Source of the DNA: Brachyhypopomus gauderio
Lineage: Eukaryota > Chordata > Actinopteri > Gymnotiformes > Hypopomidae
DNA length: 64,000 bases
NCBI RefSeq assembly: GCF_052324685.1
Contig: NC_135219.1
Span: 20,786,420-20,850,419 of the forward strand
Direction: 5' to 3'
Position numbers and translations under genes: made by a program. Positions 50,360 to 61,699 of this stretch are shown piece after piece (position 1 is the stretch's first letter; each line of letters opens with the position of its first letter). The notes beneath the pieces are model-generated. The model was given only the letters and a program-made list of their open reading frames with translations, had not been told where the DNA came from and did no database searches.

Positions 50360-50612
50360 TAGAGAGAATCCAGTTGAGGTGGTTCGGGCTTCTGGTCCTG
50401 ATGTCCCTTGGGTGCCTCCCTGGTGTGGACAACTGGGTGGAGACCCTGGGGAAGACCCAGGACATGCTGGAGAGATTCCCACCATCAGTACCAGGACTCT
50501 GAAGATGAGGAGGGCAGTAAGCCATTCTCTGCTCATGAGTGGGTGAGATCGTCTTCTACATACTCTTCTCATGACCGTAGAGTGGGTCAGAACTTGAGAT
50601 AAGTCCTGTGTA
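50360..50612 (-). pseudogene. Connexin relic (N-terminus, helix 1 and traces of loop 1)
   Basis: The minus strand reads DLSQVLTHSTVM at about 50605-50570, then an extra RRVCRRRSHPLMSR, then EWLTALLIFRVLVLMVG. These match the connexin start ([13 protein letters not shown]) and helix 1 ([17 protein letters not shown]) of the neighbours. The insert is about 12 residues. Beyond helix 1 the frame shifts; the next frame reads STPGRHPRD then SPNHLNW, which may correspond to NTPGC.NVCYD and ISHIRFW of the first loop, with all loop cysteines lost. No later part of a connexin was found. It is a dead host gene, lying between working copies. Confidence 0.65.
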
Positions 50613-50649
50613 TCTCATCTCTTCTGCCGTTCACCACTGCTACAGAAGA

Positions 50650-51125
50650 TCAAATCAAAAATAACTTCTGAAGTTCAGTACAGCCTCAGTTACAGCCTCA
50701 GTACGAACCTGGTTTGATAATAATGCTTAGAACATTTCCGAACAAAGAATTCTGTAAAAATGAATATCAGATCATTTGCATAATGGTGTACGAGGCATAA
50801 TTTGTGTATTCAAAACAATGTATGAGAACTTATCAAATCAGAGGGGATCACAGAGCCCCGTATAGCAACACATTAGACATGTCAAATGGCTAAGCACGTT
50901 GTCTGATTTAGTTATCCATTTGTCTAGCAGACTGCTTTCCTATACAATTACTTCATAGCCTGCTGGCCTCCCTTGTATGCTCAGGTCAGTTGACTGGCTG
51001 TACCAGCATTCTGTGACCTGCAATTCACTCATTTTTTTACATATCATAACCATTTCCAGCATCTCTCAAGGTGTTAAAGGGATGTTTTTTTTTATATTTA
51101 TACTATAAAACTATACGCATTCTAA
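50650..51125. other. Spacer, no gene seen
   Basis: No recognised element or exon. Confidence 0.4.
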
Positions 51126-51129
51126 ACAC

Positions 51130-51365
51130 CGTCACGGTACAGAGGCCTCCGTCCTCCGTCAGCAGTGTTGTTTATCCTGTCCTTGTTGCTTTAGTGGTGT
51201 TACCCATTAGTCATTTGTGTGTCTATATGTCTTCTCTTTGTACCAGTTGACTGCTGGTTATTGTATCCTTCATTTGCATTATGTCACGGGTTTTGAGCTG
51301 GTGCATCTTATCCATTGAATCCTCCATTTTCCCTGAGACTGGTGTGAGACTGGAGAGAATAACCT
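51130..51365 (+). mobile_element. Diverged solo LTR, family B
   Basis: From GTCACGGTACAGAGGCC, through CTTTGTACCAGTTGACTGCTGGTTATTGTATCC, to CCCTGAGACTGG, the order of landmarks matches the family B LTR in the opposite orientation to the copies at 1, 25 and 27 kb. It is much more diverged and its right end is unclear. It is an old fossil. Confidence 0.7.
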
Positions 51366-51779
51366 GTTCATCAAACTTCTGACTGGATGTGGGGAGAACA
51401 TGATTCTATTTAAATTACATTTCGGCTGTTTTATAAAGCAATTTTACATATTTCTAAAGCGCCCAAATAATTACAAACCTGCATGTCGAATAAAATCACA
51501 TTTCCACAGAACCCAAGAAAGCTTATTGTGCGTGTACTGAGAGCATTGCGAAACATGCATGTCTCTGATGACCTGGATGACTAAAAACTCTCTCGCTGTT
51601 TGCGTGTTCTCCTGTACGATGGAAAGTATCCAAAAAGGAATCTGTTTAACGTTAGAGTGTTTTCTTTTAAAGATAACAACAACAACAACAACAACAAAAA
51701 CAGTAAACAGACGAGCATTTTGTACACCTGCACCAGAAAAGTCTCCTGGGAGCGGAGAGAAGTATTCGAGACAAATATG

Positions 51780-52220
51780 AAAATGCCCTGAAGTCTGGAC
51801 AGGACCACTGCAACCTTGATTCAGTTATTATGCAGTAGATCAGATATTCTGCTCTAGAATATCTTGGCATACAGAATATGACTGCAAGGTGCCCAGTTCA
51901 TCTGGCTACAAAACAAGCCCAGAACATCACCCCTCCACCTCCGTGACAGTCTGTATGAGGTGTTTGTGCTGATATGATGTGTTTAGTTTCTGCCAAACAT
52001 GGTGATCTGAATTATAATCAAACAGCTCCACTTTGGTCTTGTCTGTCCAAAGCACATTGTCCCAGAAGCATTTTGATTTGGTCAGATGCAACTTTGAAAA
52101 CTTAACTGTGCTGCTACTCTTATTGCTTGAGCATTTAACATACTGTCTGATGCCTGTCCAACAAACTGCCAAACTTTTGCTTTGATAGATGTAGTCACAC
52201 TTGCTGATGATCAGTTAATC
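51780..52220 (-). mobile_element. Tc1-like DNA transposon relic
   Basis: The minus strand at 51927-52172 reads KSKCFWDNVLWTDKTKVELF, then DHHVWQKLNTSYQHKHLIQTV. This matches the first catalytic region of Tc1-like transposases (W.DVLWTDETKVELFG, then HVWRKPGTAY). The D of WTD is the presumed first catalytic residue. After it GGVMFWACF-like sequence can be followed (about 51890-51930) in a shifted frame. Ends are not defined. It is inactive. Confidence 0.72.
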
Positions 52221-52478
52221 TGGGCGTTTGATTAGCAGGACTTGACTGCTATTTACCCTCTTAATGCCTATGGAAGCAGGAGGGGTATTTTAAATATATA
52301 TAAATATTTTAAATGTTCATGCACCAATTCTCCATTTTGGCCTAGTAAATTGATAGTAATAGTAATATTTATCCTAGTGTAATAAACTTAATTTTAAGAC
52401 CTGCTAAAGACCAGAGGATTAAAAAATGTCTTGATACATAAAACCTTAGAATTATACTTTGTTTCTCCTGTTACTGTC

Positions 52479-52481
<3 letters not shown>

Positions 52482-52533
<52 letters not shown>
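52482..52533. repeat. (GT)n microsatellite
   Basis: Uninterrupted TG run of over 20 units. Confidence 0.95.
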
Positions 52534-52535
<2 letters not shown>

Positions 52536-53178
52536 TCATTACATTCTTAATTGTGGCAGTAGAGAACAAACGACTGGCACAGAGTGAAAGGTAAAGAGAA
52601 TGATTCAGGGAATGATACAGAGAATGTGGACAGTGAACACATACATTGGTTGCCAGTCATGATCAAGAGTTTACTCCCACATCTATACAGATTTTTCACA
52701 TGAAAATATTCACTTTTGCCTGTGTAAACTGAAAACGCTGTGACAGAAATGTTACTGTAATGCTATATAAATGTATTTTTAGTGTATCTGTCACACTACA
52801 AAGTTGTTAGACCTACATTTTCTTACTTGGAGAAGGAGCCAAATGAGGTAAGCTGTATGGAAGCAGGATCTCTCTGACCAATGCTTCTTTCCCTGCTAAT
52901 GTGGTGTTTGAGGAAACTCAAAATTTTGATCTTGTGCAAAAAAGGGTAGTGAGACTCTTGAAAGTGTGTGGAGGAGTATGTGAACATACTGACGCCATTA
53001 CAGAGTGATTTGCTTAGCTGCGATGTTTGTGGGTGGACACTTACTGTGATGTACCGATCAGATGAAATTATAAAACTGCTAAACCAAGAATCACCAATTG
53101 AGCCTTGATTCTTGATGTAATCTCCTCTTGTGATCTTGGATTTGGTTACGCCATTAAAACAGCACACTGAAAGTACAA

Positions 53179-53396
53179 GGTAAGCAAACTATTTGATACC
53201 AGTATCTGAAATCAATATTTGCGTCATATTATTGTGAATTAGTTGACAGGAACCATTCAATTACTGTAGATTACACAAATCGCCCTTTACAGTTCTGATA
53301 GGCTACACAGTACAAGTATAAGTAGTTTTAGGAACCGAACACTCAGGAGTCTGTTGAGATTTTTTACGTTTTTGTAATTAATGAATTTTTTTACAG
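53179..53396 (+). other. Possible leader intron of the Cx28-type gene at 53458
   Basis: The acceptor AATTTTTTTACAG ending at 53396 is strong, 61 bases before the ATG. CAAG|GTAAGC at 53179/53180 is a good donor for a short 217-base intron. ATGAG|GTAAGC near 52847 is another. The acceptor is well supported; the donor choice is open. Confidence 0.5.
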
Positions 53397-53457
53397 ATTT
53401 CTGATTTTCCTTTTTGGCTCTTATCATCATTATCGATTATCATCATCGGTCTAAACC

Positions 53458-54201
53458 ATGGGAGACTGGGGCTTTCTTTCCAAACTACTGGACAAAGTAC
53501 AGTCCCACTCCACCAGTATTGGGAAGGTGTGGTTGACGGTGCTCTTGATCTTCAGAATCATGGTGCTTGGTGCTGGTGTGGATAAAGTGTGGGGGGACGA
53601 ACAGTCCAGCATGGTCTGCAATGTGAACACTCCAGGATGCAAGAACGTGTGCTACGACCGGGCCTTCCCCATCTCACACACTCGCTTCTGGGTTCTCCAG
53701 ATCCTCTTTGTGTCCTTGCCGACCCTGGTCTACCTTGGTTATGTCCTTACCATTGTCCACAAAGAAAACAAGCTCAGAGAACACCTCCAGAGCCTGACGG
53801 AGAGGAAGCGCATGAAGCTGCCTAAGTATACCGATGACAACGGCAAGCTCCACTACAAAGGCAACCTGCTTTGTGTTTACATAACTTGTATATTGGTGAC
53901 TATTCTTTTCGAATCAGCTTTCATAGTGGGCCAGTACATGTTGTACGGTTTCACGATGGATCCCCTGATCTCGTGCGAACGGGACCCCTGCCCCTCTGCT
54001 GGCGTGGAATGTTTCATGTCACGTCCCACGGAGAAGACCATCTTCATCATCTTCATGCTGGTGGTGGCGTGTGTGTCAGTAGTTTTGAACGTGGCAGAAA
54101 TATTTTATCTGATTGGACGTGCTGCTGTGTTCAGACGGTACAGGACACCAAGCGTTTCAGACGAGGATCATAAATCCTTTTCCACAGAGACGTTTTGCTG
54201 A
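53458..54201 (+). CDS. Alpha-type connexin, Cx28-type (plus-strand copy)
   Basis: A 247-residue connexin starting [21 protein letters not shown], in one coding exon. The first loop is regular ([12 protein letters not shown]), although lysine follows the second cysteine where neighbours have glutamate or valine. The second loop is [13 protein letters not shown], giving C-x4-C-x6-C: one residue more than the C-x4-C-x5-C of every other gene here and of alpha and beta connexins in general. Helices and [20 protein letters not shown] are intact and there is no stop, so it looks functional. The tail is very short and ends STETFC. It is the only plus-strand member of the cluster. From memory it resembles the fish cx28.x (gja12) group; nearest in the window is the gene at 57003. 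Confidence 0.92.
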   Translation: MGDWGFLSKLLDKVQSHSTSIGKVWLTVLLIFRIMVLGAGVDKVWGDEQSSMVCNVNTPGCKNVCYDRAFPISHTRFWVLQILFVSLPTLVYLGYVLTIVHKENKLREHLQSLTERKRMKLPKYTDDNGKLHYKGNLLCVYITCILVTILFESAFIVGQYMLYGFTMDPLISCERDPCPSAGVECFMSRPTEKTIFIIFMLVVACVSVVLNVAEIFYLIGRAAVFRRYRTPSVSDEDHKSFSTETFC

Positions 54202-54593
54202 GATCAAATTCACCCATACTGCATTTGCTATACTCTAATTGCCCATATTACAGGAAGACAGAACAAAAGAGAATGTCTCCACATTTTTTGGATGTCTGTG
54301 ACACTTTTGAAAAAAATTTCTATTGATTGTAAAAACAAAATACATGAAAAGACTCATTTACTGAAGTCTAAAGGAACAATTTTCTAATTTTTATTTAATT
54401 AGTTTATGTAAACTTATGTAGAGGCAAGACAGTAAATTAGGAGTATATGGGACTGATAAGAACATGAAGGTGTAAGCATAATGAAGTTTAATAGCTCCTT
54501 TTATGTGTAAAAACAAACATTGTATCTTTTGTTGTTACTAACATTGTTAATAATGACCTTTTGAATATATTCAAATATTAGTTTTCAGTTGTA

Positions 54594-54608
54594 CCACTAG
54601 GAGGTGCT
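54594..54608 (+). promoter_or_regulatory. Weak CTCF-like motif
   Basis: CCACTAGGAGGTGCT is similar to the CTCF core with two mismatches. It lies in the presumed 3' untranslated region. Confidence 0.2.
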
Positions 54609-54770
54609 ACATATTACAGGATTTATGGGATCATTATGGCCAATATTGGTGAAATCTCTACAACACTGTAAGACCTGTAAGAGATTTTGAGTTTTAGCTT
54701 TTTTTCCTGTCATTTAAAATACATGAAAATGGTTGAAATACAATCAATGTAATTTACCTTTATAATACAG

Positions 54771-54776
54771 AATAAA
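54771..54776 (+). terminator. Candidate poly(A) signal of the connexin at 53458
   Basis: AATAAA about 570 bases past the stop. It is the first perfect hexamer noticed on this strand downstream. Confidence 0.5.
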
Positions 54777-55079
54777 CTGGAAAATGAAAGACTATGTGGG
54801 TATTTTTGCAATCAACAGTTAAGTCTAAAGTCCACATGGCTGTTTATTTTTAAAGTTTGTCTAGTGATGTAATAAAAATATTTATAGGAAGAACGTTAAG
54901 AAATATGTCTAAGAGGTCTGTGTAGGCCTCTGGATACTGAGCATTCTTAAGTTGGACCTTTCTGAAACATTCAATTAGCAGGCCTAGGAAATGGACATGG
55001 GGAGGTAACTCTATCAGTACTGGAGCTGAAAGCGTCTTTATTGTGCTAGTATAATAATTGATTTTAATTTGCATATATT

Positions 55080-55349
55080 TGTCACGGTACGAAGGCCCCT
55101 GCCGGCCGCCTCCGTCTGCAGCGGCAGTATTTCATGATGTCCTGTTGTTGTGTTGCATTCATTCCTCAGGTGGGCGAGGCTCGTAATACATCTCGACATC
55201 CAAGGGTCATATGTCTTGTCTTTGTACCTGTTGACTGCTTGTATCCTACATTTGAATATGTTTGTGTTTGTGCACTTTATTAAATCTTCCCTTTTCTCTG
55301 AGACTGGTTATCGCTTCCTTTTTTATTTTTGCACACCTTTTCCATCACA
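55080..55349 (+). mobile_element. Solo LTR, family B, with 5-bp target duplication
   Basis: Runs TGTCACGGTAC to CATCACA and keeps the inner landmarks of family B (CTTTGTACCTGTTGACTGCTTG, CTTTATTAAATC, CTCTGAGACTGG). ATATT occurs on both sides (55075-55079 and 55350-55354). The internal part was lost by LTR-LTR recombination. It is diverged and so older than the pair at 25-27 kb. It is a fossil. Confidence 0.88.
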
Positions 55350-55354
55350 ATATT

Positions 55355-56630
55355 GAATAATGTGTGATTTGAAGATTCCAAACATTGTATGTCAGCAATT
55401 ACATTATTATTCCTGAACATGCATAAAAATGTGAGCTTTTTGTATGCATGTTGGGTATGTTCTAGAAAGTTCTGGGGCATCCCTCGTGAGACCACCCCTG
55501 GAGTGTCTCAATTGTACACCAACATTGATCTACAATAAAGTGGTACTTCTCAGTGGTGACCTGACCTACACCTTCATGGTATCCCAGCTGTCACTCTTGC
55601 TGGGCATGGAACAGGAGAAGAATCTCTTATTGTCATGATCTGGCCTCCTTTTTATTTTAAATCACACCTTTCCTTGTGCTAAAGATTGTGAATCTATTCA
55701 ATAGATTGGATAAATATTGGATACTGACGGTATGCAAATGTACTGAAAGAAGCACTGAATGTTTCAGTACCTCATGTATACCTCACCTACTGAATGCACA
55801 GATGATTCAAGTGTATCCATCCAATCCAGTGCATCGTGTAAGATGTGTGTACAAACCATTACAGATTAATGGATAAATAATATGTCATAAATAATACAGT
55901 AACTGAACCATGAACTGCTAGACAGTTATTATGAAGAATGGTGCACATTTTATATGTTTAGCACATATGCTCGTTATATTGGTGTTTAATCTTTATTTGT
56001 TTTAGTGTATTGTTTCCTATGCCACAAGCGAGTGTGGATTCTTAAATTGTAGGCAACAGTCTCTCAAGCCTGTCTGTCTGTGTCACACAGGGTGGGTGAC
56101 ATGAAGGGACCAACTACCTTGATGATAAACAAAAGGTTTATTACATATGTTTTTAATGTATTTCAAGTGCTTGATTCCAGTAAATTTGTTGGTCAAAAGG
56201 AAGACCTGGGCCCTCGTAGAAGGTTCTTGTTCTGTAGATATGCCCTATGCAGTACCATTTGTCAAATGTCAAATGTCAAGTTTATTGTTTGGTTCTTTTA
56301 TTTGCACTATACATTTTCTGTGAAATTTACCATTTAATATTAGATGATTTTTAAAAGATGCCCATGACAGAAGTGATATTGCCATGTATAAATATGTAGT
56401 AAACTGTAGTGGTGATAACAAACCAGTTATTCTCACAACATTGAGCGGGTGAATATTGTTCACCTCTTAATACTGTATCTTAATACTTCATCTTTCAGTA
56501 AAAGACTGATATTTCTATGATGATGACAAATTAAATTAACAGCATATAGATATAGATATATACTATACATGTAAATGAGCTATTTAAATCAATCATTGAC
56601 ATAGCTATAACTATAGCTTAAATACACATT
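55355..56630. other. Spacer between the two Cx28-type genes, no gene seen
   Basis: AT-rich. No recognised exon. The only local repeat is a small GATATA run near 56545. Confidence 0.4.
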
Positions 56631-56632
56631 AC

Positions 56633-56638
56633 TTTATT
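56633..56638 (-). terminator. Candidate poly(A) signal of the connexin at 57003
   Basis: AATAAA on the minus strand about 365 bases past the stop. Confidence 0.45.
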
Positions 56639-57002
56639 TACAAGATGAAGTATTTGCAAATCAGATGTGTTCACAAAAAGATAAATGAAAACAAGGTGAA
56701 ATAAGAGGCAAAAGTAATAACAAGGATTCGTTTGACCCTCTTGGCATTCATCCTTATTCATGAAGACACTGCAAAGTCTGCAAATAACGGAGTAAATTTT
56801 AAGTCTTTTAGTGCTTGGGGAACGGTCAGAACACTTAAACAAGTCTCGAAGCTACTTTCCACACATACAATTCCCTAAAATGTATACCAGAAAAATATGG
56901 TAACCTTAATTTTTTTTTAATGCAGTACAAGTTACTCCCTCTCGACAGGTTTTGTGTTTTCTTGTTTGTTTGTTTGTCTAAACCTAATATTTTCTAGTGT
57001 GA

Positions 57003-57722
57003 TCAGTTCCAGGAAGACTTTTTTCCATTTAATCCTGGAGATGAACGATGCCTTTTGGCCCTGTGAACAATGAGGTAGATGATCTCGATTACATTCAGCA
57101 GCAGAGACACACATGACACCACCAGCATGAAGATGATGAAGACCGTCTTCTCTGTGGGTCGAGACATGAAACACTCCACAGTGTAGGGACATGGGTACCT
57201 GGTGCACTCGATTTTGGGCACCATCACAAAACCGTACAGATAGTACTGACCCACTATGAAAGCCGCCTCCAGCAAGATCTTAACAACCACGCTAACCATG
57301 TAGCTGGCGAGGAGATCGCCTTTAATTTCTACCTTCCCCCTGTCGTCTGTGTACTTGGGCTGTTTGAGTCGCTGGTGCTCGGTTTGGTTTTGAAGATGTT
57401 CTCTCAGCTTCTTCTCCTTGTGGATGATGTGCAGGACGTGTCCAAGGTACATGAGCGTCGGTGTGGCCACGAAGATGATCTGGAGAGTCCAGAAGCGAAT
57501 GTGGGATATGGGGAAAGCGCGGTCGTAGCACACGTTCACGCAACCCGGCTGCTTGGTGTTGCACACCATTTTGGACTGTTCGTCTCCCCACACTTTTTCT
57601 GCACCGGCTCCGAGTACCATGATTCTGAAGACAAAGAGCACCGTCATCCACACCTTCCCGATCACCGTGGAGTGGGACTGCACTTTGTCCAGTAGTTTGG
57701 AGAGAAAACCCCATTCTCCCAT
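57003..57722 (-). CDS. Alpha-type connexin, Cx28-type (minus-strand copy)
   Basis: A 239-residue connexin starting [20 protein letters not shown]; most neighbours have MGDW. First loop [12 protein letters not shown] (C-x6-C-x3-C) and second loop [12 protein letters not shown] (C-x4-C-x5-C) are regular. Four helices are clear, with [20 protein letters not shown] before helix 4. The tail after helix 4 is only about 20 residues and ends KKSSWN, so regulation through a long tail as in Cx43 is not expected. It faces the plus-strand gene at 53458 tail to tail and resembles it most. From memory it belongs with fish cx28.x (gja12) genes. A single coding exon with an acceptor upstream fits the family. 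Confidence 0.93.
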   Translation of the reverse strand: MGEWGFLSKLLDKVQSHSTVIGKVWMTVLFVFRIMVLGAGAEKVWGDEQSKMVCNTKQPGCVNVCYDRAFPISHIRFWTLQIIFVATPTLMYLGHVLHIIHKEKKLREHLQNQTEHQRLKQPKYTDDRGKVEIKGDLLASYMVSVVVKILLEAAFIVGQYYLYGFVMVPKIECTRYPCPYTVECFMSRPTEKTVFIIFMLVVSCVSLLLNVIEIIYLIVHRAKRHRSSPGLNGKKSSWN

Positions 57723-57759
57723 TTTTTCGTTTTTTTTTTCTCCTGCTGTTAAGCCTTAT

Positions 57760-58381
57760 CTGTGGAAGATAAAGAAAGCTATACTTCACTCTGATATAAA
57801 GTTATGTAAAAATACAACAATAAAAGTACCTCAGTGGCCTTGAAGGATTATATTTTAAAACTGCCTTAAAGCGTCCAAGGTCCATTTACAACCTAGTGAT
57901 GGAACGCCGAAACAACATGTTGCCAACATGAACTTCAAATGAGTATTAGCACAAATCCTGCATTTTCTTTTTAAGAATGAGATGCATATACAACTTTCCT
58001 ACTGATTAATGAGTTCAGGATAAATTCGTATAAAAGTAAATTGTAAAAACTGATCAAATTTTCTTTTAATTTATATCTTAGCACTTATTATGAAACACTG
58101 CATGGGCGGATACTAATGTACCCAATAATAATAAGAGAGTACTGATTTAAAATTAACCCACGGTAGCCTAATCAATTGCATAAATACATGGACATGTCTA
58201 TGTGAACAAAGCAAATAAGCATTTGAATTATAAAATGTATTAAACTTAGGAAATTAAGAAAAAAACACTCTTGCTGAATTTGTAGTTTATGTACTTAGAA
58301 TATAGTTTAAGCACTTAGTAGTTTAAACAAAAAAAAAAAAAAAACCCAGAAAGTTCATGAAAGATATAGTTGTGTACTTAC
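57760..58381 (-). other. Probable leader intron of the connexin at 57003
   Basis: On the minus strand, CTTTCTTTATCTTCCACAG|ATAAGG is a strong acceptor 37 bases above the ATG. TTTCAAG|GTAAGTA at 58382/58381 is a strong donor. Together they give a 622-base intron and a non-coding exon ending at 58382, whose start is unknown. Confidence 0.55.
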
Positions 58382-58599
58382 CTTGAAAGGAGCTAAAGCT
58401 GGGATGATAAAGCGAATGGAAACAAGTGTTAAAATGCCATGAATTGGACATCTACACTGAACTTTACTTTCTGTGGGCTTTCGCAATGAGCCTGTCACGT
58501 CACCCGTCACGTCTACAAATGATAAGTCACCTGTGTAGTACAAATTAGGAGAGTCAGGTAGAACAGGGGCCAAAATTAATCATTAATGTAGAATTTGTT

Positions 58600-59400
58600 C
58601 TACAGCGTGTTATACATGTGAGACAGGAGAGCATGTATTTAATTTCTATAGACTATTATCATTGTTGGAACTGGAAGTAGATTAAAATCTACAAAATTAA
58701 CACGTGAATATCGATTAATTTGGGGTATTGGTCCATTTTCCATGCACTGAGTGACATAAAGACGTATTCAGCTCAATTTGGTTTAATTACATTCTTACTT
58801 TATTTGTATAAAGTACAAATAATTACTTAATTACTTTATTTTTATAAAGTAAGTGGTACTAACTAATATATATATATACAAATATATGCTTATTTATAAG
58901 GCATATATTATATAAGTAGAACTTTTAAATGACTGTAAATACTAGTGAAAATACTAGTAGATGTTGCATTGGCTGCACATGAATTCAAAACAAAACAAAC
59001 AGCAACAAAGCTTGTGAGATCATCACTGACAGATGATCATTGTGCTTACCACATAACCCCATCCCCACCCCGTTTTTAAGTTTTGTGTTGAAAGGGAGAC
59101 TGTTATCCATCTCATAACAATTATTTTTGTTCTAATTGCAATTAGAATTCCATTTTAATTACTAAACTGTGCTTCTTATGGTTCTTTTTTTATATTTATA
59201 CTAGAATCAATACTAAAAATACACTTTAAAGTACTTTAGTACTATAATGAACTCTATATATAAAGAAAAATGTTGATTTTCTGATATTGCATTTTCATAG
59301 ATATCATAACAGCCAAATTTGCAATTTCAGGTAAAATTATTCATCATACAATAATGTGAAGCACACATTATGAAAAACATACTACTTCTCTGGTGATTTC
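58600..59400. other. Spacer, AT-rich, no gene seen
   Basis: Only short TATATA runs and TTATT/ATAAAG-rich sequence. Confidence 0.4.
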
Positions 59401-59406
59401 AAGTGC

Positions 59407-59412
59407 TTTATT
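59407..59412 (-). terminator. Candidate poly(A) signal of the connexin at 59711
   Basis: A TTTATT on the plus strand near 59408 gives AATAAA on the minus strand about 300 bases past the stop. Confidence 0.45.
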
Positions 59413-59710
59413 ATAAGTTACTTTCACTGAATACATACAGAAACCCAACAATGCCAAAAAACATAGACAACAATTACATTTTTACACAGAAAATGTTTCA
59501 TAAACAATAATACATACACAATTCTTCTCTGTCTAGATCTGCGAGCTTTAAATTACAGCTAGATTCTAGTTCACATATACAACAGTACATTCAGTAATGG
59601 CAAAACATATTGAATACATTCTGAAGATAAATCCACTTGCTTCATGCGTTTCTTTTTGCTTGTTCTGTTTTTCTTTTCAGGGTTTTGGGGCTGGGAGGGG
59701 GGAATTACAT

Positions 59711-60565
59711 TTAATGGCCCTCTAATAACTTTTTGTCTTCAGGACCATCGCTGCTGGCAGTGAAGTTCGGTCCACTCTGTAACTGCATGTTCAGTTTGTT
59801 CTGCTTCATAGCATGTTCTACTTGCCACGACGAGGCCAAGCTGGCTGGATTCTCGGCTGACGTGATGTTGTGCATGCGTTGCCTTGGGGAGCGACATCTT
59901 ATCCTGGTGCACACCAGGTAAAAGACCTCGATCACGTTCAGCAGCAGAGACACACACGCCACCACCAGCATGAAGATGATGAAGATGGTTTTCTCGGTGG
60001 GACGTGACATGAAACACTCCACCGTGTAGGGGCAAGGCTTTTTGGAGCATGCAAACTGGGGAATCATGATAAAGCCATACAAATAATATTGTCCGACAAT
60101 GAAGCCGAGCTCAAAAATGATCTTGAAGAACAATTGCGTTAGATAGCTGCCCAGAAGATTCCCCTTGATCTTCACGTGACCTTTCTCATCTGTGTATTTG
60201 GGGGCTTTTAACCCTTTGGCGTCGTGCTGTTTCTGTATTTTTTCTCTCAACTTGTTCTCCTGGTGGATCACCTGAATGGCGTGGCCCAGGTACACCAGGG
60301 TCGGCGTGGACACGAAGATGATCTGCATGACCCAGAAGCGGATGTGTGAGATGGGGAACTTCCAGTCGTAGCACACGTTCTCGCAGCCGGGCTGTAGGGT
60401 GTTGCAGACTAAGCTGGACTGCTCATCCCCCCAAACGCTCTCCGCTCCTGCCCCCAGGACGAGGATCCTGAAGATGAAGAGGACGCTCATCCATATCTTG
60501 CCAATGACGGTGGAGTGGGACTGCACCTTGTCCAGTAAAGACGAGAGAAACCCCCAGTCCCCCAT
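59711..60565 (-). CDS. Alpha-type connexin, Cx32.2-like (copy 2)
   Basis: A 284-residue connexin in one coding exon starting [20 protein letters not shown], the same N-terminus as the gene at 43770. First loop [12 protein letters not shown], second loop [12 protein letters not shown], both regular. It keeps [20 protein letters not shown] before helix 4 and a moderate tail of about 65 residues ([19 protein letters not shown] near its start, ending KKLLEGH). It and copy 1 differ across the cytoplasmic loop, the second loop and the tail. From memory it corresponds to the cx32.2/cx32.3 (gja13) type of fish. It should form gap-junction channels in the plasma membrane. Confidence 0.93.
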   Translation of the reverse strand: MGDWGFLSSLLDKVQSHSTVIGKIWMSVLFIFRILVLGAGAESVWGDEQSSLVCNTLQPGCENVCYDWKFPISHIRFWVMQIIFVSTPTLVYLGHAIQVIHQENKLREKIQKQHDAKGLKAPKYTDEKGHVKIKGNLLGSYLTQLFFKIIFELGFIVGQYYLYGFIMIPQFACSKKPCPYTVECFMSRPTEKTIFIIFMLVVACVSLLLNVIEVFYLVCTRIRCRSPRQRMHNITSAENPASLASSWQVEHAMKQNKLNMQLQSGPNFTASSDGPEDKKLLEGH

Positions 60566-60586
60566 TGTCTCTGGTGTTCAGTCTTA
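60455..60586 (-). repeat. Near-identical 132-bp block shared with 44472-44603
   Basis: Partner of the block in copy 1: 131 of 132 positions match by eye, across first codons, leader and the TAAG acceptor. Confidence 0.9.
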
Positions 60587-61156
60587 AAAGGAAATTAAAG
60601 AACAAGAGTCACATTATTCTTTATCTTTATTCTTTATCTAGAATTTCTATTTCATACCTACCATAATCATTACTTTGTAACAGGCTCATATTACCTCAAA
60701 CAATCAATGCCTTGTAATCATTGCTTCCATGTAATCATTGCCAAAAGTTTGGATTTCATGAAGATCAATAAATATTCAGACAGAAATACTAGCAACTGAC
60801 CAATTCTTAAGATACCAACAGACAGTAGTTGTAGTAAAATTTATGGTATGAATGCACACATAATTTTAGGTTGAAGTAAATGGACTTTACATTGTAGTTT
60901 GATATACATGACTGTACATTTCTCCAATATAATTAGTAAAAAGAATATTGTTTGTGAATCAACACACATAACATTGTGGACGTATCTTAAACATGGATAT
61001 ATCGGTGTTTAGAATTCCTCAGCGTGTATTTTTATATATGTGAATAAAAATAATTTGCATCTTTAATTTTCATACCTTTAATTGATCAATATACCAAAAT
61101 CAATATTGTAAATATATTTTTGGCATTTTATAGACTATAAAATGGTTTTCACTTAC
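60583..61156 (-). other. Probable leader intron of the connexin at 59711
   Basis: The acceptor CTTTAATTTCCTTTTAAG ends at 60583, 17 bases above the ATG. GTGAAG|GTAAGTGA at 61157/61156 is a strong donor. The upstream exon would end at 61157; its start is not defined. Confidence 0.5.
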
Positions 61157-61159
61157 CTT

Positions 61160-61690
61160 CACAGACGCTCACTTACACAGACGCACACTTCCTTACTAAA
61201 AATGTTCCAGAAACCAAGTGATGGCTAACAGTAGTTGAACCTTGAGTTTTTGGAGTTGTGTAATTTTTCAAAGTGCCTAGCTGTCACGTTGTTGGAATAT
61301 CAGCAAATGACACACACTCTCCAGGAGTGTAGAGCTACATTAATGATTGACAGATACGGGCAGGAACATGGACCATGCTCTGTATGATGAGCTGCTCTTT
61401 GTAATGTCACATAGTTTTGGAAGAAGTCATATTAACCCAGGATAAATAAACATAATTTGCATTGTAATAACAATAATTATAATAATAGCGGGGTTTTTTA
61501 ATTCACTTTATTTACTGCCTCATTCCAGCTGTAAAGAAATAAGAATTTGTTATGATATGAGGTAATATGTTCTCATAATAATAAAAAAAATTGTAAATGT
61601 GCCATATTTTGTCAATTGTGATTTTTTTTTCACCGCAATCAAAATTTGTCCTCCACTTTTAACCCATCTGTACAGTTAGAAGACACACAC
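61160..61690. other. Spacer, no gene seen
   Basis: Likely holds the promoter of the connexin at 59711. No clear TATA box was found. Confidence 0.35.
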
Positions 61691-61699
61691 ACACACTAG

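Noticed and set aside
57322-57789. 155-residue minus frame overlapping the connexin at 57003
   Set aside because: Shifted-frame shadow of the connexin (reads [17 protein letters not shown], the typical shadow of the first loop).
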